Source of the DNA: Aureococcus anophagefferens
Taxonomy: Eukaryota; Sar; Pelagophyceae; Pelagomonadales; Pelagomonadaceae
Direction: 5' to 3'
Length of the DNA stretch: 64,000 nt
Assembly: GCF_000186865.1 (NCBI RefSeq)
Contig: NW_008705576.1
Location: 265,857 to 329,856, forward strand
How positions within the stretch are numbered: the stretch's first letter is position 1; the number at the start of each line of letters is the position of its first letter. The translations under genes and the position numbers were made by a program. The notes under the pieces were generated by a model. It worked only from the letters and a program-made list of their open reading frames with translations, was not told where the DNA came from and ran no database searches. Shown in pieces: positions 26,236-35,861 of this stretch.

Positions 26236-27436
26236 CTAGCCGGCGGTGATGTCGCGCTTGATGCCCGGGTCGTCCTCGGGCAGGGGCGTGTCGCGCACGA
26301 CGCACTTCTCGTAGAGCGCCTTGAAGGCGGCGAGCGCGTCCTCCGTCGTGAGCGCGTCGAGCGCGGCGAGGTCGTCGCCGTCGAGCTGGAACGAGACGAC
26401 GTCCGCGTTCTCGACCATGCGCGCCTTTTTGGTGGATTTCGGCATGTAGACCGCGCCCTTGGCGAGGCACCAGGCGCCCATGACCTGGGCGGCGGTCTTG
26501 CCGTGCTTCGCCGCGACGCGCAGCACCGTCGGGTCCTCGAAGGCCTTGCCGTCGCGGAGCGCGCGGTACGCCTGGACGACGATGCCCTTGTCGGCCATGT
26601 ATTGCAGCGTCTTCGGCCGGTAGAGGAAGGGGTTGAGCTCGATCTGGTTCACGGCCGGCGTGATGTAGACGCCCGGGTGGTCCAGGAGCTCGTCGACGTC
26701 CTCCGCGGCGTAGTTCGACCTACCAAGCATGACGGTAACGATTGTTCATTGTTTTCCCAGCCGAAATCTATCGAAAATCGTCACAGGACGCCGAGTTCGA
26801 CACGCCGATGGACGTGATCTTGCCCGCCTTGACGGCGTCCTGGAGCTCGAGGTAGGCGTCGACGTGCTTGCCGGGCACGGGCCAGTGCACGAGGTACAGG
26901 TCGAGGCGGTCCGTGCGGAGCGCCTTGAGCGTCGCGTCGATCTGCTTCCGCACGGCGGCGCGGCCCTCGTAGATCGCGTCCGTCCAGACCTTGGACGCGA
27001 GGTAGAGGTCGTCGCGGTCGAACCACTCGGACCGGGAGATGGCCTTGCCGACCTCTTTCTCGTTGCCGTAGAACTGGGCGCAGTCGAGGAACTGGTAGCC
27101 GACGGCGAGCGCGTCCCCGACGATGTCCGCCGCCGACGGGCCCTGTGCGCCGGCCGCCTCGTCGCCCGCCGCCGCCGCCGACGCCGACGCGGGGATGAAG
27201 CCGACCTTGTAGGTGCCGAAGCCGATCATCGGGTGGTTCGTCCCGTCGTTGAGCACGTAGCTCGGGCCCCAGCGCTTGTCGTGCGCCTGCCCGGGGATCG
27301 GCGGCCCGTAGACGCCGACCTCGCCCTCCCGCACGCCCTCGGACGCCGCGCGCATCGACGGCAGCAGCCGCGGCGACGCGCGCGGCAGGCCGCCGCGGCC
27401 CAGCGCGAGCAAGGTCGACGCGCGCGGTAGGCGCAT
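26236..27436 (-). CDS. Aldo/keto reductase
   Basis: Exons 26802-27436 and 26236-26719 give 372 aa. The N-terminal 60 residues look like a targeting sequence ([14 protein letters not shown]). The barrel shows [18 protein letters not shown] (catalytic Asp and Tyr), L-A-S-K-V-W (Lys), [11 protein letters not shown] (His), I-G-V-S-N-Y and V-N-Q-I-E-L-N-P-F. The catalytic tetrad is intact. A loop rich in Ala is inserted after G-F-I-P-A-S. The intron splits G-V-S-N and is itself an element-like insertion. It converges with the polyol dehydrogenase (28 bp between stops). Plausible reaction: NADPH-dependent reduction of sugar or ketone carbonyls. Confidence 0.88.
26720..26793 (-). mobile_element. Candidate 74-bp short introner (family C), intron of the aldo/keto reductase
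   Basis: A perfect 8-bp duplicate, GTCGAACT in gene direction, flanks a 74-bp insert (26794-26801 and 26712-26719). The 82-nt intron starts with the duplicate's GT and ends TTGGTAG, so the layout is the same as for families A and B. The ends are only weakly inverted (C-rich start with TGTGACG, end CGTCATG). The body (26730-26785) is A/T-rich compared with the exons. No second copy is seen in this window. Confidence 0.6.
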
Positions 27437-27595
27437 CGTGCGGCGTCGACGGCCTTCGAGCTCTGCGGCGTCGACGCGCTCTCCTCGAGCACCGGCCTCG
27501 CCTCAGCACTGCTCGCCCCGCGTTGTGGCAGTTTCTTGTGAAAACTACGTCCAGCGTCCGTCCACTGGTTGCCTCCACGCATCAAGGTGAAAACG

Positions 27596-28503
27596 ATGGA
27601 CGCGTCAAATCACACGTCCTCGACGTCGTGCTCCGACGACTCGTCGCTCACCCAAGGGGGGAGCGGCGAGGACGACCGGGACAACGCCCCGGCCGAGCCC
27701 ACGCCCAACAAGTCGCTGACCTACTCGCCGTCGTCGCTCGCGGACCGCGAGGGCTTCCAGGGCATGGAGCGCGAGCGGACGCCGACCAAGCCGGAAAGCG
27801 ACGACGAGGACCTCGACGGCCTCATCGCGCAGGTCGACGACTCGCTCCGCGACTCGGTCCAGGGCCGGCTGCCGCGCGCGACGGCGAGCGGCAACTTCCC
27901 CGGCGCGTCGCCGCTCGCGGACCGGGCGGCGGCGTCGCGGGACGCGGACCGCGTCGCGGCCGAGTGGCGGACAGGGCAGCACAAGAGAGCGAAATTCCCA
28001 ACTTCAAAGGCTCCGATCTCGGCCATTTTCCACTCGTTTCGGCTGATTTTTGGACGAGCGATCAACTCTCGGAACGGTCTCGAAGCGTGGATGTGTTTTC
28101 CGTAACGCGCGCGCGCGAAACACTCACGTTGAAGCGACGTTGAATCACTCTTGTGCTGCCCAGGTGGCGGAGCTACACGGAGGCGCCCATGTTCAGCCCG
28201 CCGCCGCCGCCGCCGCGCCAGTCGCCCATCGCCAAGGCGATCGACTGGCTCTTCTTCAGCCCCGCGAAGGAGCGCGCGCGCCGCGGCGACGCGGGGGACG
28301 CCGAGGCGCGGGACGACGGCGCCGCGGCGCGCGCGTCCGAGTACGCGTCGCTCGCCGCGTCCGGCGCGGCGCCGTCGACGCCGCCCTCGCGGCGCCCGTC
28401 GCCCGCGCACCACGCGCGGCCCGCGCCGCCGACGCCGTCGCCGGAGCAGCGCGCGTCGCCGTTCGCGGGCATCTTCTCGCCCTGCGGCGGCAAGTGCGGC
28501 TAG
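27596..28503 (+). CDS. Small Ser/Pro/Asp-rich protein, unknown
   Basis: Exons 27596-27963 and 28164-28503 give 235 aa. The first exon is acidic and Ser/Asp-rich, with possible phosphosites (S-L-T-Y-S-P-S-S-L, R-T-P-T-K-P-E-S-D-D-E-D) and L-D-G-L-I-A-Q-V-D-D-S-L-R-D-S. The second has P-P-P-P-P-P-R-Q-S-P, I-A-K-A-I-D-W-L-F-F-S-P-A-K-E (an amphipathic segment) and a terminal C-G-G-K-C-G. The junction restores E-W-R-S-Y-T-E-A-P-M. No domain is recognised. The clean introner restoration is the best evidence that it is a real gene. Confidence 0.6.
27972..28163 (-). mobile_element. Introner family A, copy A4 (192 bp), inserted in reverse
   Basis: The target duplicate GTGGCGGA is perfect (27964-27971 and 28164-28171). 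Relative to the host gene (plus strand) the element body is inverted: it starts AGGGCAGCACAAGAGAGCG and ends with the complement. It still forms a GT-AG intron, 27964-28163 (200 nt), because both ends are inverted repeats closing in AG. Confidence 0.93.
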
Positions 28504-28592
28504 CGCCGCGGCCGCGGCCCCCGGCGGGGCCCCGCTCGCGCGCGGAGCCGGGGGCGAAGCAAGGAAGCGAAAACCGAGGTTAGGCGCGGCGC

Positions 28593-30092
28593 CTACTTGA
28601 GGCGCCACTGCTTGATGGTGTCGAAGGCCGGGACCTTGGAGAGGTCCTCGCCGTGCGCGGCGATGGACGGCGGCCGCGAGAGCATGGTCGCGCCGATGCG
28701 GAGGATGTCCTCCTCCGTGACGGCGTCGACGAGGTCCGTCATCTCGCGGAGCGTCTGCCGCTTCCCGAACGTCGCGTACTGGCGGCCGAGGTCCTCGAAC
28801 AGCACCAAGCGGCTCTCGAGCTGCGTGAGCACGTTCACCTTGAGCATGTTCTTCGCCCGGTCGAGCTCGTCGCGCTTCACGGGCTCCGCGCCGACGCGCA
28901 GGAGGTGCGCCGCGAGCACCTCCGTGAGGTGGCCCGCGTACGCAGCGGGCGCGGCGCCCATGATCCCGAGCAAACCCTCGGCGTCGTGCACGGACACGAA
29001 GCACTCCGCGCCCTCGACCCAGTAGTGGCGGTTGAGCACCTCGCGGTAGAGGCGCGAGTACATGCCCTTGCCCGGCCCGCCCGCGGAGAACGAGTCGCCG
29101 CCGCCCAAGAGCGTCTGGAGCACGCACAAAGGGATGAGGTCGTCGCCGTGCCAGCCGCCGAGGGGCGCGCGCATGGCGACGGCGACGCGCACGGGCGGGT
29201 CCAGGTCCACGGCGAACCCCGCGGGCGTCGGCGCCTTCTCCTCGCGCGTCGCGCCGCCGCCGACGTAGGGCGACGGCGCGGCCGGCGGCGCGGGCCCCCG
29301 GGGCGGCACGAACGGCTCGAAGTACGTCTCCGCGATGCCGACGAGCGTCGCGTGGTCGATGCCCGCGCCGGCGAGGACCATGCGGTCCGGGCCGAAGAGG
29401 GTCGACCGGAAGTTCGCCAGCGTCAGCGCGTCGAGCTTGGCGACCTCGTCCGGCGGCGTGAGCAGCGGCGCGCCCAGCGGCGAGGTCCGCCCGTAGGCGG
29501 CCTCGTGGATGAGCTCGCGCACGCGCGCGTCCTGGGGCGCGTCCTCCCAGGCGAGCAGCAGCGACGTCTTCGCCGCGTCGAGGTCCTCGGCGCTCGACAG
29601 GTCCGGCCCGAGCAGCGCGGCCTCGGCCAGCAGCTCGCCCGCGGCGACGGCGTTGTCGCGCAGCGCGTCGACGCAGTACAACGTCTGCTCGCGCTGGGCG
29701 TTGGCGTGGAGGTAGGCGCCGGACCGCTCCGCGGCCGCGAGGACGTCGGCCGTCGACCGCTTCGTCGTCCCCCGCCACGCGCAGACCTCGGCGAGCTGCG
29801 CGCCGCCGGCCGTGCCCAGCGCCGCGCGCTCGTGCGCGGACCCGGCGCCGACGACCAGGCCCATGGCGCTCATGTAGGTGAAGGTCTCCTGGGAGACGAC
29901 CCGCAGGCCGCTCGCGAGCGTCGTCGCCTCCGTGCCGGGCGCCAGCGCCGGCGCCTCGCCGCCGGTCGCCGTCCAGGACGACCGCGGCGGCGTCGCGTCG
30001 ATGGCGAAGTCTTCCGGGATGCTGCTGCTGCAGCGGACCGCGCAGCGGCCGCGCGCCATCGTCGCTGCTCGCCGCATCGCGACGGCCATCAT
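28593..30092 (-). CDS. Mitochondrial processing peptidase alpha subunit (M16 family)
   Basis: 499 aa starting M-M-A-V-A-M-R-R-A-A-T-M-A-R-G-R, a basic mitochondrial presequence. The zinc motif H-x-x-E-H of M16 peptidases is absent. The equivalent region reads G-T-A-G-G-A-Q-L-A-E-V, as expected for the non-catalytic alpha subunit. The alpha-specific glycine-rich loop is present near residue 334 as L-L-G-G-G-D-S-F-S-A-G-G-P-G-K-G-M-Y-S-R-L-Y. With the beta subunit, MPP removes presequences in the matrix, and in some lineages it is part of complex III. Length is typical. Its start is 186 bp from the divergent ORMDL gene. Intron-free. Confidence 0.9.
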   Translation of the reverse strand: MMAVAMRRAATMARGRCAVRCSSSIPEDFAIDATPPRSSWTATGGEAPALAPGTEATTLASGLRVVSQETFTYMSAMGLVVGAGSAHERAALGTAGGAQLAEVCAWRGTTKRSTADVLAAAERSGAYLHANAQREQTLYCVDALRDNAVAAGELLAEAALLGPDLSSAEDLDAAKTSLLLAWEDAPQDARVRELIHEAAYGRTSPLGAPLLTPPDEVAKLDALTLANFRSTLFGPDRMVLAGAGIDHATLVGIAETYFEPFVPPRGPAPPAAPSPYVGGGATREEKAPTPAGFAVDLDPPVRVAVAMRAPLGGWHGDDLIPLCVLQTLLGGGDSFSAGGPGKGMYSRLYREVLNRHYWVEGAECFVSVHDAEGLLGIMGAAPAAYAGHLTEVLAAHLLRVGAEPVKRDELDRAKNMLKVNVLTQLESRLVLFEDLGRQYATFGKRQTLREMTDLVDAVTEEDILRIGATMLSRPPSIAAHGEDLSKVPAFDTIKQWRLK

Positions 30093-30278
30093 CCTCGGCC
30101 GAGGTGCAGTCGACGAAGCCGGCCGCCGTCTCGTCCGCCGCAGCCGCGCCGCACGCAACCCGCGCGCGCTGCCACCATCCGCGAAAGCCCCCCCGCCGCC
30201 GCCCCGGGACGACCGCCGCGGCATCGCCCGCCGCCGCGCACGAGGCCGCCGCTCGCCGTCGACGGCGCGCCGCCCGCG

Positions 30279-30809
30279 ATGAAGCGGTCCTACAGCGACC
30301 ACTACTTCGGGGGCGACAAGGTGGACCCGGCGCGCAACGTCGCCGTGGAGTGCTTCCAGTTCGACAGCACGCGCTTCGTCGTCACCTACGTGCTCATCCT
30401 CCTCGTCGTCTACGGCGCCATCCACGGCTCGGGCTACTCGACGGCCGAGTCGCTCTCGGCGGCGAACTGCGCGCACGCGTTCATCACCTTCTTCTTCTTC
30501 CACTGGGCCAAGGGCTCGCCGGACACGCACGCCCAGGGCGCCTGGAACGGCCTCACGGTCTGGGAGCAGCTCGACGACGCGTCCGTCTTCGAGAGCCCGA
30601 CGAAGAAGATCTTCCTCGCCGTGCCCACGTTCATGCTCCTCGCGCAGCTCAACGCCGCGGGCTTCGCGAAGCACGACATCGCCGTCAACCTCCCCGTCTA
30701 CGCCCTCTTCTGCGTGCTGCCCAAGCTCCCGCTCCTCCACGGCGTGCGCCTCTTCGGCATCAACCGAACCGTCGGCATCGACGACGTCGTCGACGCGAAG
30801 AAGGCGTAG
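30279..30809 (+). CDS. ORMDL-family ER membrane protein
   Basis: 176 aa; ORMDL proteins are usually about 150. Diagnostic segments are F-F-F-F-H-W-A-K-G-S-P-D-T-H-A-Q-G-A-W-N-G-L-T-V-W-E-Q-L-D and T-K-K-I-F-L-A-V-P-T-F-M-L-L. About four hydrophobic helices are visible. ORMDL/Orm proteins sit in the ER and inhibit serine palmitoyltransferase, setting sphingolipid output. The start chosen is the ATG at 30279; upstream of it the same frame is Arg/Pro-rich leader DNA. The two ends carry short extensions (M-K-R-S-Y-S-D-H-Y-F and D-D-V-V-D-A-K-K-A). Confidence 0.9.
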   Translation: MKRSYSDHYFGGDKVDPARNVAVECFQFDSTRFVVTYVLILLVVYGAIHGSGYSTAESLSAANCAHAFITFFFFHWAKGSPDTHAQGAWNGLTVWEQLDDASVFESPTKKIFLAVPTFMLLAQLNAAGFAKHDIAVNLPVYALFCVLPKLPLLHGVRLFGINRTVGIDDVVDAKKA

Positions 30810-30858
30810 GGCGCCCCCTCCCCTGTGACTAACATCCCCCGTTCTCGAGGCGGCCGTT

Positions 30859-33580
30859 CTACGCGAACCAGCGCGCGCGCGTCCCCGCGGCGAGCGCCGC
30901 GCGCGCGTCCGAGCCGACGCGCTTCGCGAGGTCGTCCGCCGCGGCCGTCGCGGCGCCGCGGCGCTTCGCGTGGTCGTCGACGGCGTCGGGCCCGCGGCGC
31001 TTGCGGCCCTTCTTCGGCCGCGGCGCCGGCGCGACGTCGTCGAGGACCGCGTCGTCGAGGCCGTCGGCGACGGCGCGCGCGTCCGCGCGCGGCGCGGCCC
31101 TGGCGCGCTTCGCGGGCCGCTCCGGCGCGGCCGCGGCCGCGGGCGCGGCGCCGCCCCGCCGCTTCTTCTCGAGGCGGTTCGCGATGCGCTTCGCCGTGCG
31201 CCGCTCCTTGCGCGACGGCCCGGCCGCCGCGTCCGGCGCGTTCCGCGCGCGCGCCTCGGCGACGCGGTCCGCGCGCTGCCGCGCCTTCTTGACGTTCTCC
31301 ACGGCGAACGCGACGATGGGCCGCGGCAGGGGCGCGTCGCCCCGGGGCGCGCGGTGCCGGTCCGTGGGCTTGGACGCGCCGCCTGTGTGGAAATCAACCA
31401 CTGGTTTGGGGGGTCCCCACCAAACTTCAGAACTCTCTATCTCGGTCAAATCGGAGTCGATTCGGCTGATTTTTGGACGGATCGATTGCTCTCGTCGAGT
31501 TCTCGAAGCACGGCAGAAAGCTTTGCGTCGAAACGGTCGCATACGCGCACATTGAAGTCGGGTGAAGATTTGATTTCCACGGGGATCCTCAGAGTGNNNN
31601 NNNNNNNNNNNNNNNNNNNNNNNNNNNNNNNNNNNNNNNNNNNNNNCGGAGCGCGGAGTCGTGGTCCGCGAACTCGACGAAGCCGTAGCCCTTGGACGGG
31701 CCCGACGCCTTGCCGCCGGCGGCGGCGTCGCGGATGACCTTGCAGGCGCCCAGCGCGCCGCGGTCGAGGTCCGGCGTGCCGAGCGCCAAAGCTTTCAGGT
31801 CCGCGTCGCCGACGTGCTTCGCGAGGTTGCGCACGCTGAGCCTGAGCGGGTTCACGTGGAAGAGCGGGTTCTTGAGCTTGGACCGCTGCTCCTCGCGCGC
31901 GCGCTCGCGCTTCTTCAGGTCGCCGTCGGGCAGGCCCGCGGCCGCGGCGTCGCCGCGCGCCACGAGGCCCTCGTCCGCGAGCGCGAGGTGCCGCCCGTCG
32001 CCCGCGCCGTCGAGCCGGCGCTTCTTCGCGAGGCCCAGCCGGTCCGCGTCGCGCAGGTTCTTCGCCTCGCCGCGGTCGACGGCCTTGGCGACGACGAGGG
32101 GCCGGCCCCCGAACGCGAAGTCGCCGCCGAGCGCCGCCGCGACGTCGGCCGCGGACTCGCACTTGACGAACGCCGCGCCCGTGCCGAGGCCCGTCGCCGC
32201 GTCCTTCAGGAGGTGCACGGACGCGACGGCGCCGACGGCCTCGCCGAAGTAGGCCGCGAGCGCCGACCGCGTGGCACCGTAGGGCACGCCGCGCACGAAG
32301 AGCGTCCGACCCTCGCCGACGTCCGCCGGCGGCGCGGCCGGGGCCGGCGCGGGGGCCTTCGACGACGGCGCGGGGCTCGACGACGGCGCGGGGCTCTCCT
32401 CGTCGTCGTCCTCCTCCTCCTCCTCCTCCTCCTCGTCGTCCTCGTCGTCGTCGTCCTCCTCCTCCTCCTCCTCCGCCTCGTCGTCGTCGTCGTCCTCCGC
32501 CTCGTCGACGTCGTCCTCCTCCATCGCGTCGGCCTCCTCGCCCTGCGACGCCATCTCGTCGACCTCCTCCTCCTCGTCCTCCCGCGACGCCATCTCGTCG
32601 ACCTCCTCCGTCTCGTCGACCTCCTCCGTCTCGTCGACGTCCTCCGTCTCGTCGACGTCCTCCGCCGCCGCGCCCTCCTTCGCCGCGCGCGCCTCCTTGG
32701 CGAAGTCGCCGCGGCTCACGGCGAGGTCGACGGCGACGGCGCGGCCCTTGACCTCGAAGGGCTCGCCCTCGGCCGACGCCGCGGCGAGCGCCTTCTCCGC
32801 GTCCCTGGCGCATTCGAATTCGACGAAGCCGAAGCCCCGCGACTTGTCGCCCCCGGCCACCGTCGCGACGCGCGCGTCGCGCAGGGGCCCGAAGCCGAGG
32901 AAGGCCGCGACGAGGTCCGCCGCGCCCGCGCCGAAGTGCAGATTCCGGACGATGAGGCGGCCGCGCTGGTCTTTGGACAGGTCGACGTCGCGCTCGAGCC
33001 GCGCGGCGAGCGTGCGGCCCTTGAAGGTGCAGCCGTCGAGCTTCGCGGCGGCGTCGAGGGCGGCCTTGAGGTCCTTGAAGGCCGCGACGGCGGGCCGGCC
33101 CGCGGGCGCGGCGGCGCCCGCGGCGACGGGCGCGGCGAAGTCGACGGCCTCGAAGCCCGAGACCTTGCGCAGGCGCTTGTAGAGCGCCTTCTGGGGCACG
33201 TCGTCGCCGACGCCGAAGACGCGCACGGACCGCGCGCGCTTCGACCGGCTCGACTCGCCCCTGTCCGCCTTGCCGGGCTTCGGCGCCTTCGCGGGCTTCT
33301 CCGCGGGCTTCTCCGCGGGCGCGCTCGGGTGCTTGGCGCCCTTGTCGCGCGCGACGTCGACGCTCGCCCAGACGCCGTCGACCTCGACGCCCGTGTCGCG
33401 GCCGGCCTGCACGGCGGCCTTGGCGTCGGCCTCCGCGGCGAACTTGACGAAGGCGAAGCCCCGGCCCTTGATGACGTCCACGCGCTTCACGGGGCCGAAG
33501 CGGTCCGCGAAGACCCAGCGGATCGACTCGTGCGTGCTGTCGTCGCCGAGGCCGCGCACGATCACGGTGCAGGCGGCCAT
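30859..33580 (-). CDS. RBM28/Nop4-like nucleolar RNA-binding protein, interrupted by the assembly gap
   Basis: The 5' part (31647-33580) starts M-A-A-C-T-V-I-V-R-G-L-G-D-D and holds about four to five RRMs. RNP1-type strings are R-G-F-A-F-V-K-F, S-R-G-F-G-F-V-E-F, G-A-A-F-V-K-C and K-G-Y-G-F-V-E-F. A long Glu/Asp run lies between RRMs (32390-32660). The sequence enters the N gap right after F-V-E-F-A-D-H-D-S-A-L. Beyond the gap and a family B introner, the 3' exon (30859-31382) reads P-R-P-I-V-A-F-A-V-E-N-V-K-K-A-R-Q-R. This matches the segment that follows the last RRM in RBM28/Nop4, and a Lys/Arg-rich tail ends it. These proteins act in 60S ribosome biogenesis. One stretch of coding sequence is missing in the gap. 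The two halves being one gene is an inference from strand, order and family architecture. Confidence 0.82.
31383..31580 (-). mobile_element. Introner family B, copy B2, cut 5 bases short at the contig end
   Basis: The gene-direction 3' end is intact (GATTTCCACACAG at 31395-31383), followed by the expected duplicate GCGGCGCG (31382-31375). The other end stops after the complement of GATTTCCAC, 198 of 203 bases. It is followed by vector-like sequence and the Ns, so the partner duplicate is not seen. Confidence 0.88.
31581..31596. other. Probable cloning-vector remnant at a contig end
   Basis: The 16 bases GGGGATCCTCAGAGTG next to the gap match the pUC polylinker (GGGGATCCTCTAGAGTCG) apart from two missing bases. 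They replace the last 5 bases of the introner and its duplicate. Best read as untrimmed vector from a low-quality read end. Confidence 0.6.
31597..31646. other. Assembly gap of 50 N
   Basis: A round 50-N placeholder between contigs, inside the RBM28-like gene and beside an introner. The true size is unknown. Repeats of this kind are a likely reason the contigs did not join. Confidence 0.98.
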
Positions 33581-33664
33581 TCTCGCTTCGACTGAGGCGT
33601 CGCCAGCGGCACCTTTCCGGCACCTTTGCCAAGGTGAAGCGACGGGCAGCCCAGAGTACAAACG

Positions 33665-35330
33665 ATGGCGTCCAAAAGGCCGTCAAAAAAGGAGGAGCCC
33701 ATGCTCGCGGAGCTGCGCGAGACGACCATCCGGCGCCTCGGCGAGCTCCTCGACGCGGCGCCGGACGTCGCGGACCAGATCGCGGCCCTCGAGCGCGCCG
33801 GCGTCGCCCCGGAGAAGCTCTTCGCCGCCGCGCTCAAGCGGCGCGGCGCGGCGCCGGCGGCGCGGCCGCCGGCCCTCGACGGGAGCTGGGCCGCGGCCCT
33901 GCGCACGGGCCGCGTCGCGGCGTCGCTCCACTCGCTCGTCGTCGACAACGGCGCGGTCTACGGCTTCGGCTTCGACCCGCTCGGCGCGCCGCGGCGGGGC
34001 GCGCGCCACGCACCGCGGGCCCTGCCCGGCCTCGCGGGCCGCGCCGTCTCCGCGGCGGCGGGCTGGGGATTCTCCCTCGCGCTGACGGACGACGGCGCCG
34101 TCCACGGCGGCGGCCGCGGCTTTTCGCCCGGGTCGCTCGCGGCCGTCGCCGGCCTCGGCGCCGTCCGCGTCGCCATGGTCGCCGCGGGCGCCGCCCACGC
34201 CCTCTGCCTCGACGACGCGGGGCGCGTCTGGAGCCTCGGCTGCGGCGACGACGGCCGCCTCGGCCGCGGGCCGGACCGCGACCCGGCGCCCGCGGTCGTC
34301 CGTGTGCGAATCAAACCTTCAACCCGACTTCAACGTGAGCGCATTCGAAGGTTTTGACACGAGCACATCCGCTGTGCTTCGAGAACTCAATGAGAGCAAT
34401 CGACCCGTCCAAAAATCAGGAGAATCGACTTCGATTTGACCGAGCTAGAGAATCTCAAAGTTTGGTCGGGACGTCCCAAACCGGCGGTTGATTTGCACAC
34501 AGGCGGTCGTCGCCGGCGTCGCCGACGCGCGCCACGTCGCCGCGGGCGCCTGCCACAGCCTCGCGGCGACGGCGACCGGCCGGGTGTACAGCTGGGGCCA
34601 CGCCGGCGCCGGCCGCCTCGGCCGCGGGCCGCCCGCGTGGCCCGAGGAGCCCGCGCCGAAGCCCGTCGCCGTCGCGGTCGCCGTCGCGGCCGTCGCCGCG
34701 GGCAAGTACCACTCCCTCGCCGTCGCCGCCGACGGGAGCCTCTACGCCTTCGGCGACAACTCCTACGGCCAGCTCGGCCTCGGCGGCGACGACGACGCCT
34801 TCGAGCCCGCGCGCGTCGACCTACCGGCGGGCGCCGTCGTCGTCGCCGCGGCCGCGGGCGGCAGCCACTCCGTCGTCCTCCTCGAGGGCGGCGACGTCCT
34901 GGGCTTCGGCTCCAACGCCGACGGCCAGCTCGGGGAGCTCGAGGACGTCGAGGACGTCGAGAGCGACAGCGACGGCGCGGACGGCGCCTCGAGCGGCGAC
35001 GACGCGAGCGACGCGTCCGACGACTCCGACAGTTCCGACGAGACCGCGGCCGAGGTCTGGACGCCGACGCGCATCGCGGGCCTCTGCGGCCGCGGCGTCG
35101 TCGAGGTCGCGGCCGGCGGCGACGCGACGGGCGACGCCGGCCACACGCTCGCCGTGACCAAGGCCGGCGCCGTCTTCGCGCTCGGCGCGGGCCAGCACGG
35201 CCAGCTCGGCGCGGGCCTCCCCCGCGCCGCCGCGCCCGTGCCCGTCGCCATCCCGGCGGCCGCCGCGCCGCCGCGCGCGAGGCGCGGCCAGGCCTGGGCC
35301 GCGAAGCGCAAGCCCAAGTCGAAGCAGTAA
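33665..35330 (+). CDS. RCC1-repeat (beta-propeller) protein
   Basis: Exons 33665-34291 and 34503-35330 give 484 aa. After a helical N-terminus (1-75), RCC1-type blades run through the protein. Examples are A-G-W-G-F-S-L-A-L-T-D-D-G-A-V, A-A-H-A-L-C-L-D-D-A-G-R-V-W-S-L-G-C-G-D-D-G-R-L-G, A-C-H-S-L-A-A-T-A-T-G-R-V-Y-S-W-G and K-Y-H-S-L-A-V-A-A-D-G-S-L-Y-A-F-G-D-N-S-Y-G-Q-L-G. An acidic Asp/Ser insert of about 40 residues (34940-35045) splits a late blade. The tail is basic (A-K-R-K-P-K-S-K-Q). RCC1-fold proteins include Ran exchange factors and many scaffolds; nothing here fixes the role. The introner junction restores P-A-P-A-V-V-A-G-V exactly. Confidence 0.87.
34300..34502 (+). mobile_element. 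Introner family B, copy B3 (203 bp)
   Basis: The perfect duplicate GCGGTCGT occupies 34292-34299 and 34503-34510. The ends are CCGTGTGCGAATC and GATTTGCACACAG. The intron 34292-34502 (211 nt) uses the GC that starts the duplicate as donor. The host frame is phase 0 on both sides. Confidence 0.93.
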
Positions 35331-35861
35331 GGGGCCTTCTCTTCGTTAGGACGAACGCCGCGCGCAACTTACCCCGCCGACGGCGCGGAGTTGATGGGCG
35401 TGCCGAACGGGGAGACGGACGAGGACGAGGACGACGCGCACGCGGACATGCTCGCGGACGCGTGCGTGCGCCCGCGGACCACGTCCCCGGCGAGTACGAT
35501 GACGGCGATCGCGACTCCGAGATGATCACCTTGGCGGCGAGGGACGCGCACGGACGAGTCCGCCGCGGGCCGCCGTGGGGCCGCCGTACCGCACCACCGT
35601 CGACGTCTTACGCCGCGGCCCTCGCGGCCGCCGAGCGGCGCGCGCCTCGGCCTCCTGCATCGCCGCCGCGCGCCTCCAGCCATTGAAGGCCAGTGTCCTA
35701 CTTACTTTTTTGCTTTCTCGTTAGGAGTGAGGGCAGGGGGGCGGCCCTCGTAGCGCGGCTAGGCGGGCGCGTGGCTAGGCGGGCGGCGCGGGTTTGCGCG
35801 GCCGGCGGAAGCGCGAGCTTGTCTCGGCGCTTCGAGTACTTGGCTTCTTGGCGCGCGAAGG
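35331..35861. other. Spacer with no confident gene
   Basis: A minus-strand reading of 104 codons (35683-35369) contains a hydrophobic stretch (L-G-V-A-I-A-V-I-V-L-A-G-D-V-V) but is otherwise Arg-rich. A 43-codon plus-strand reading (35394-35525) is acidic with normal codon use. Either could be a fragment; neither has a known domain. 35690-35861 is the 3' spacer of the lipase gene. Confidence 0.4.

Noticed and set aside
35369..35683. Minus-strand small gene with a GGGGTAAGTT donor-like end
   Set aside because: No acceptor and following exon could be placed without running into the RCC1 gene, so it is described only as part of the spacer.
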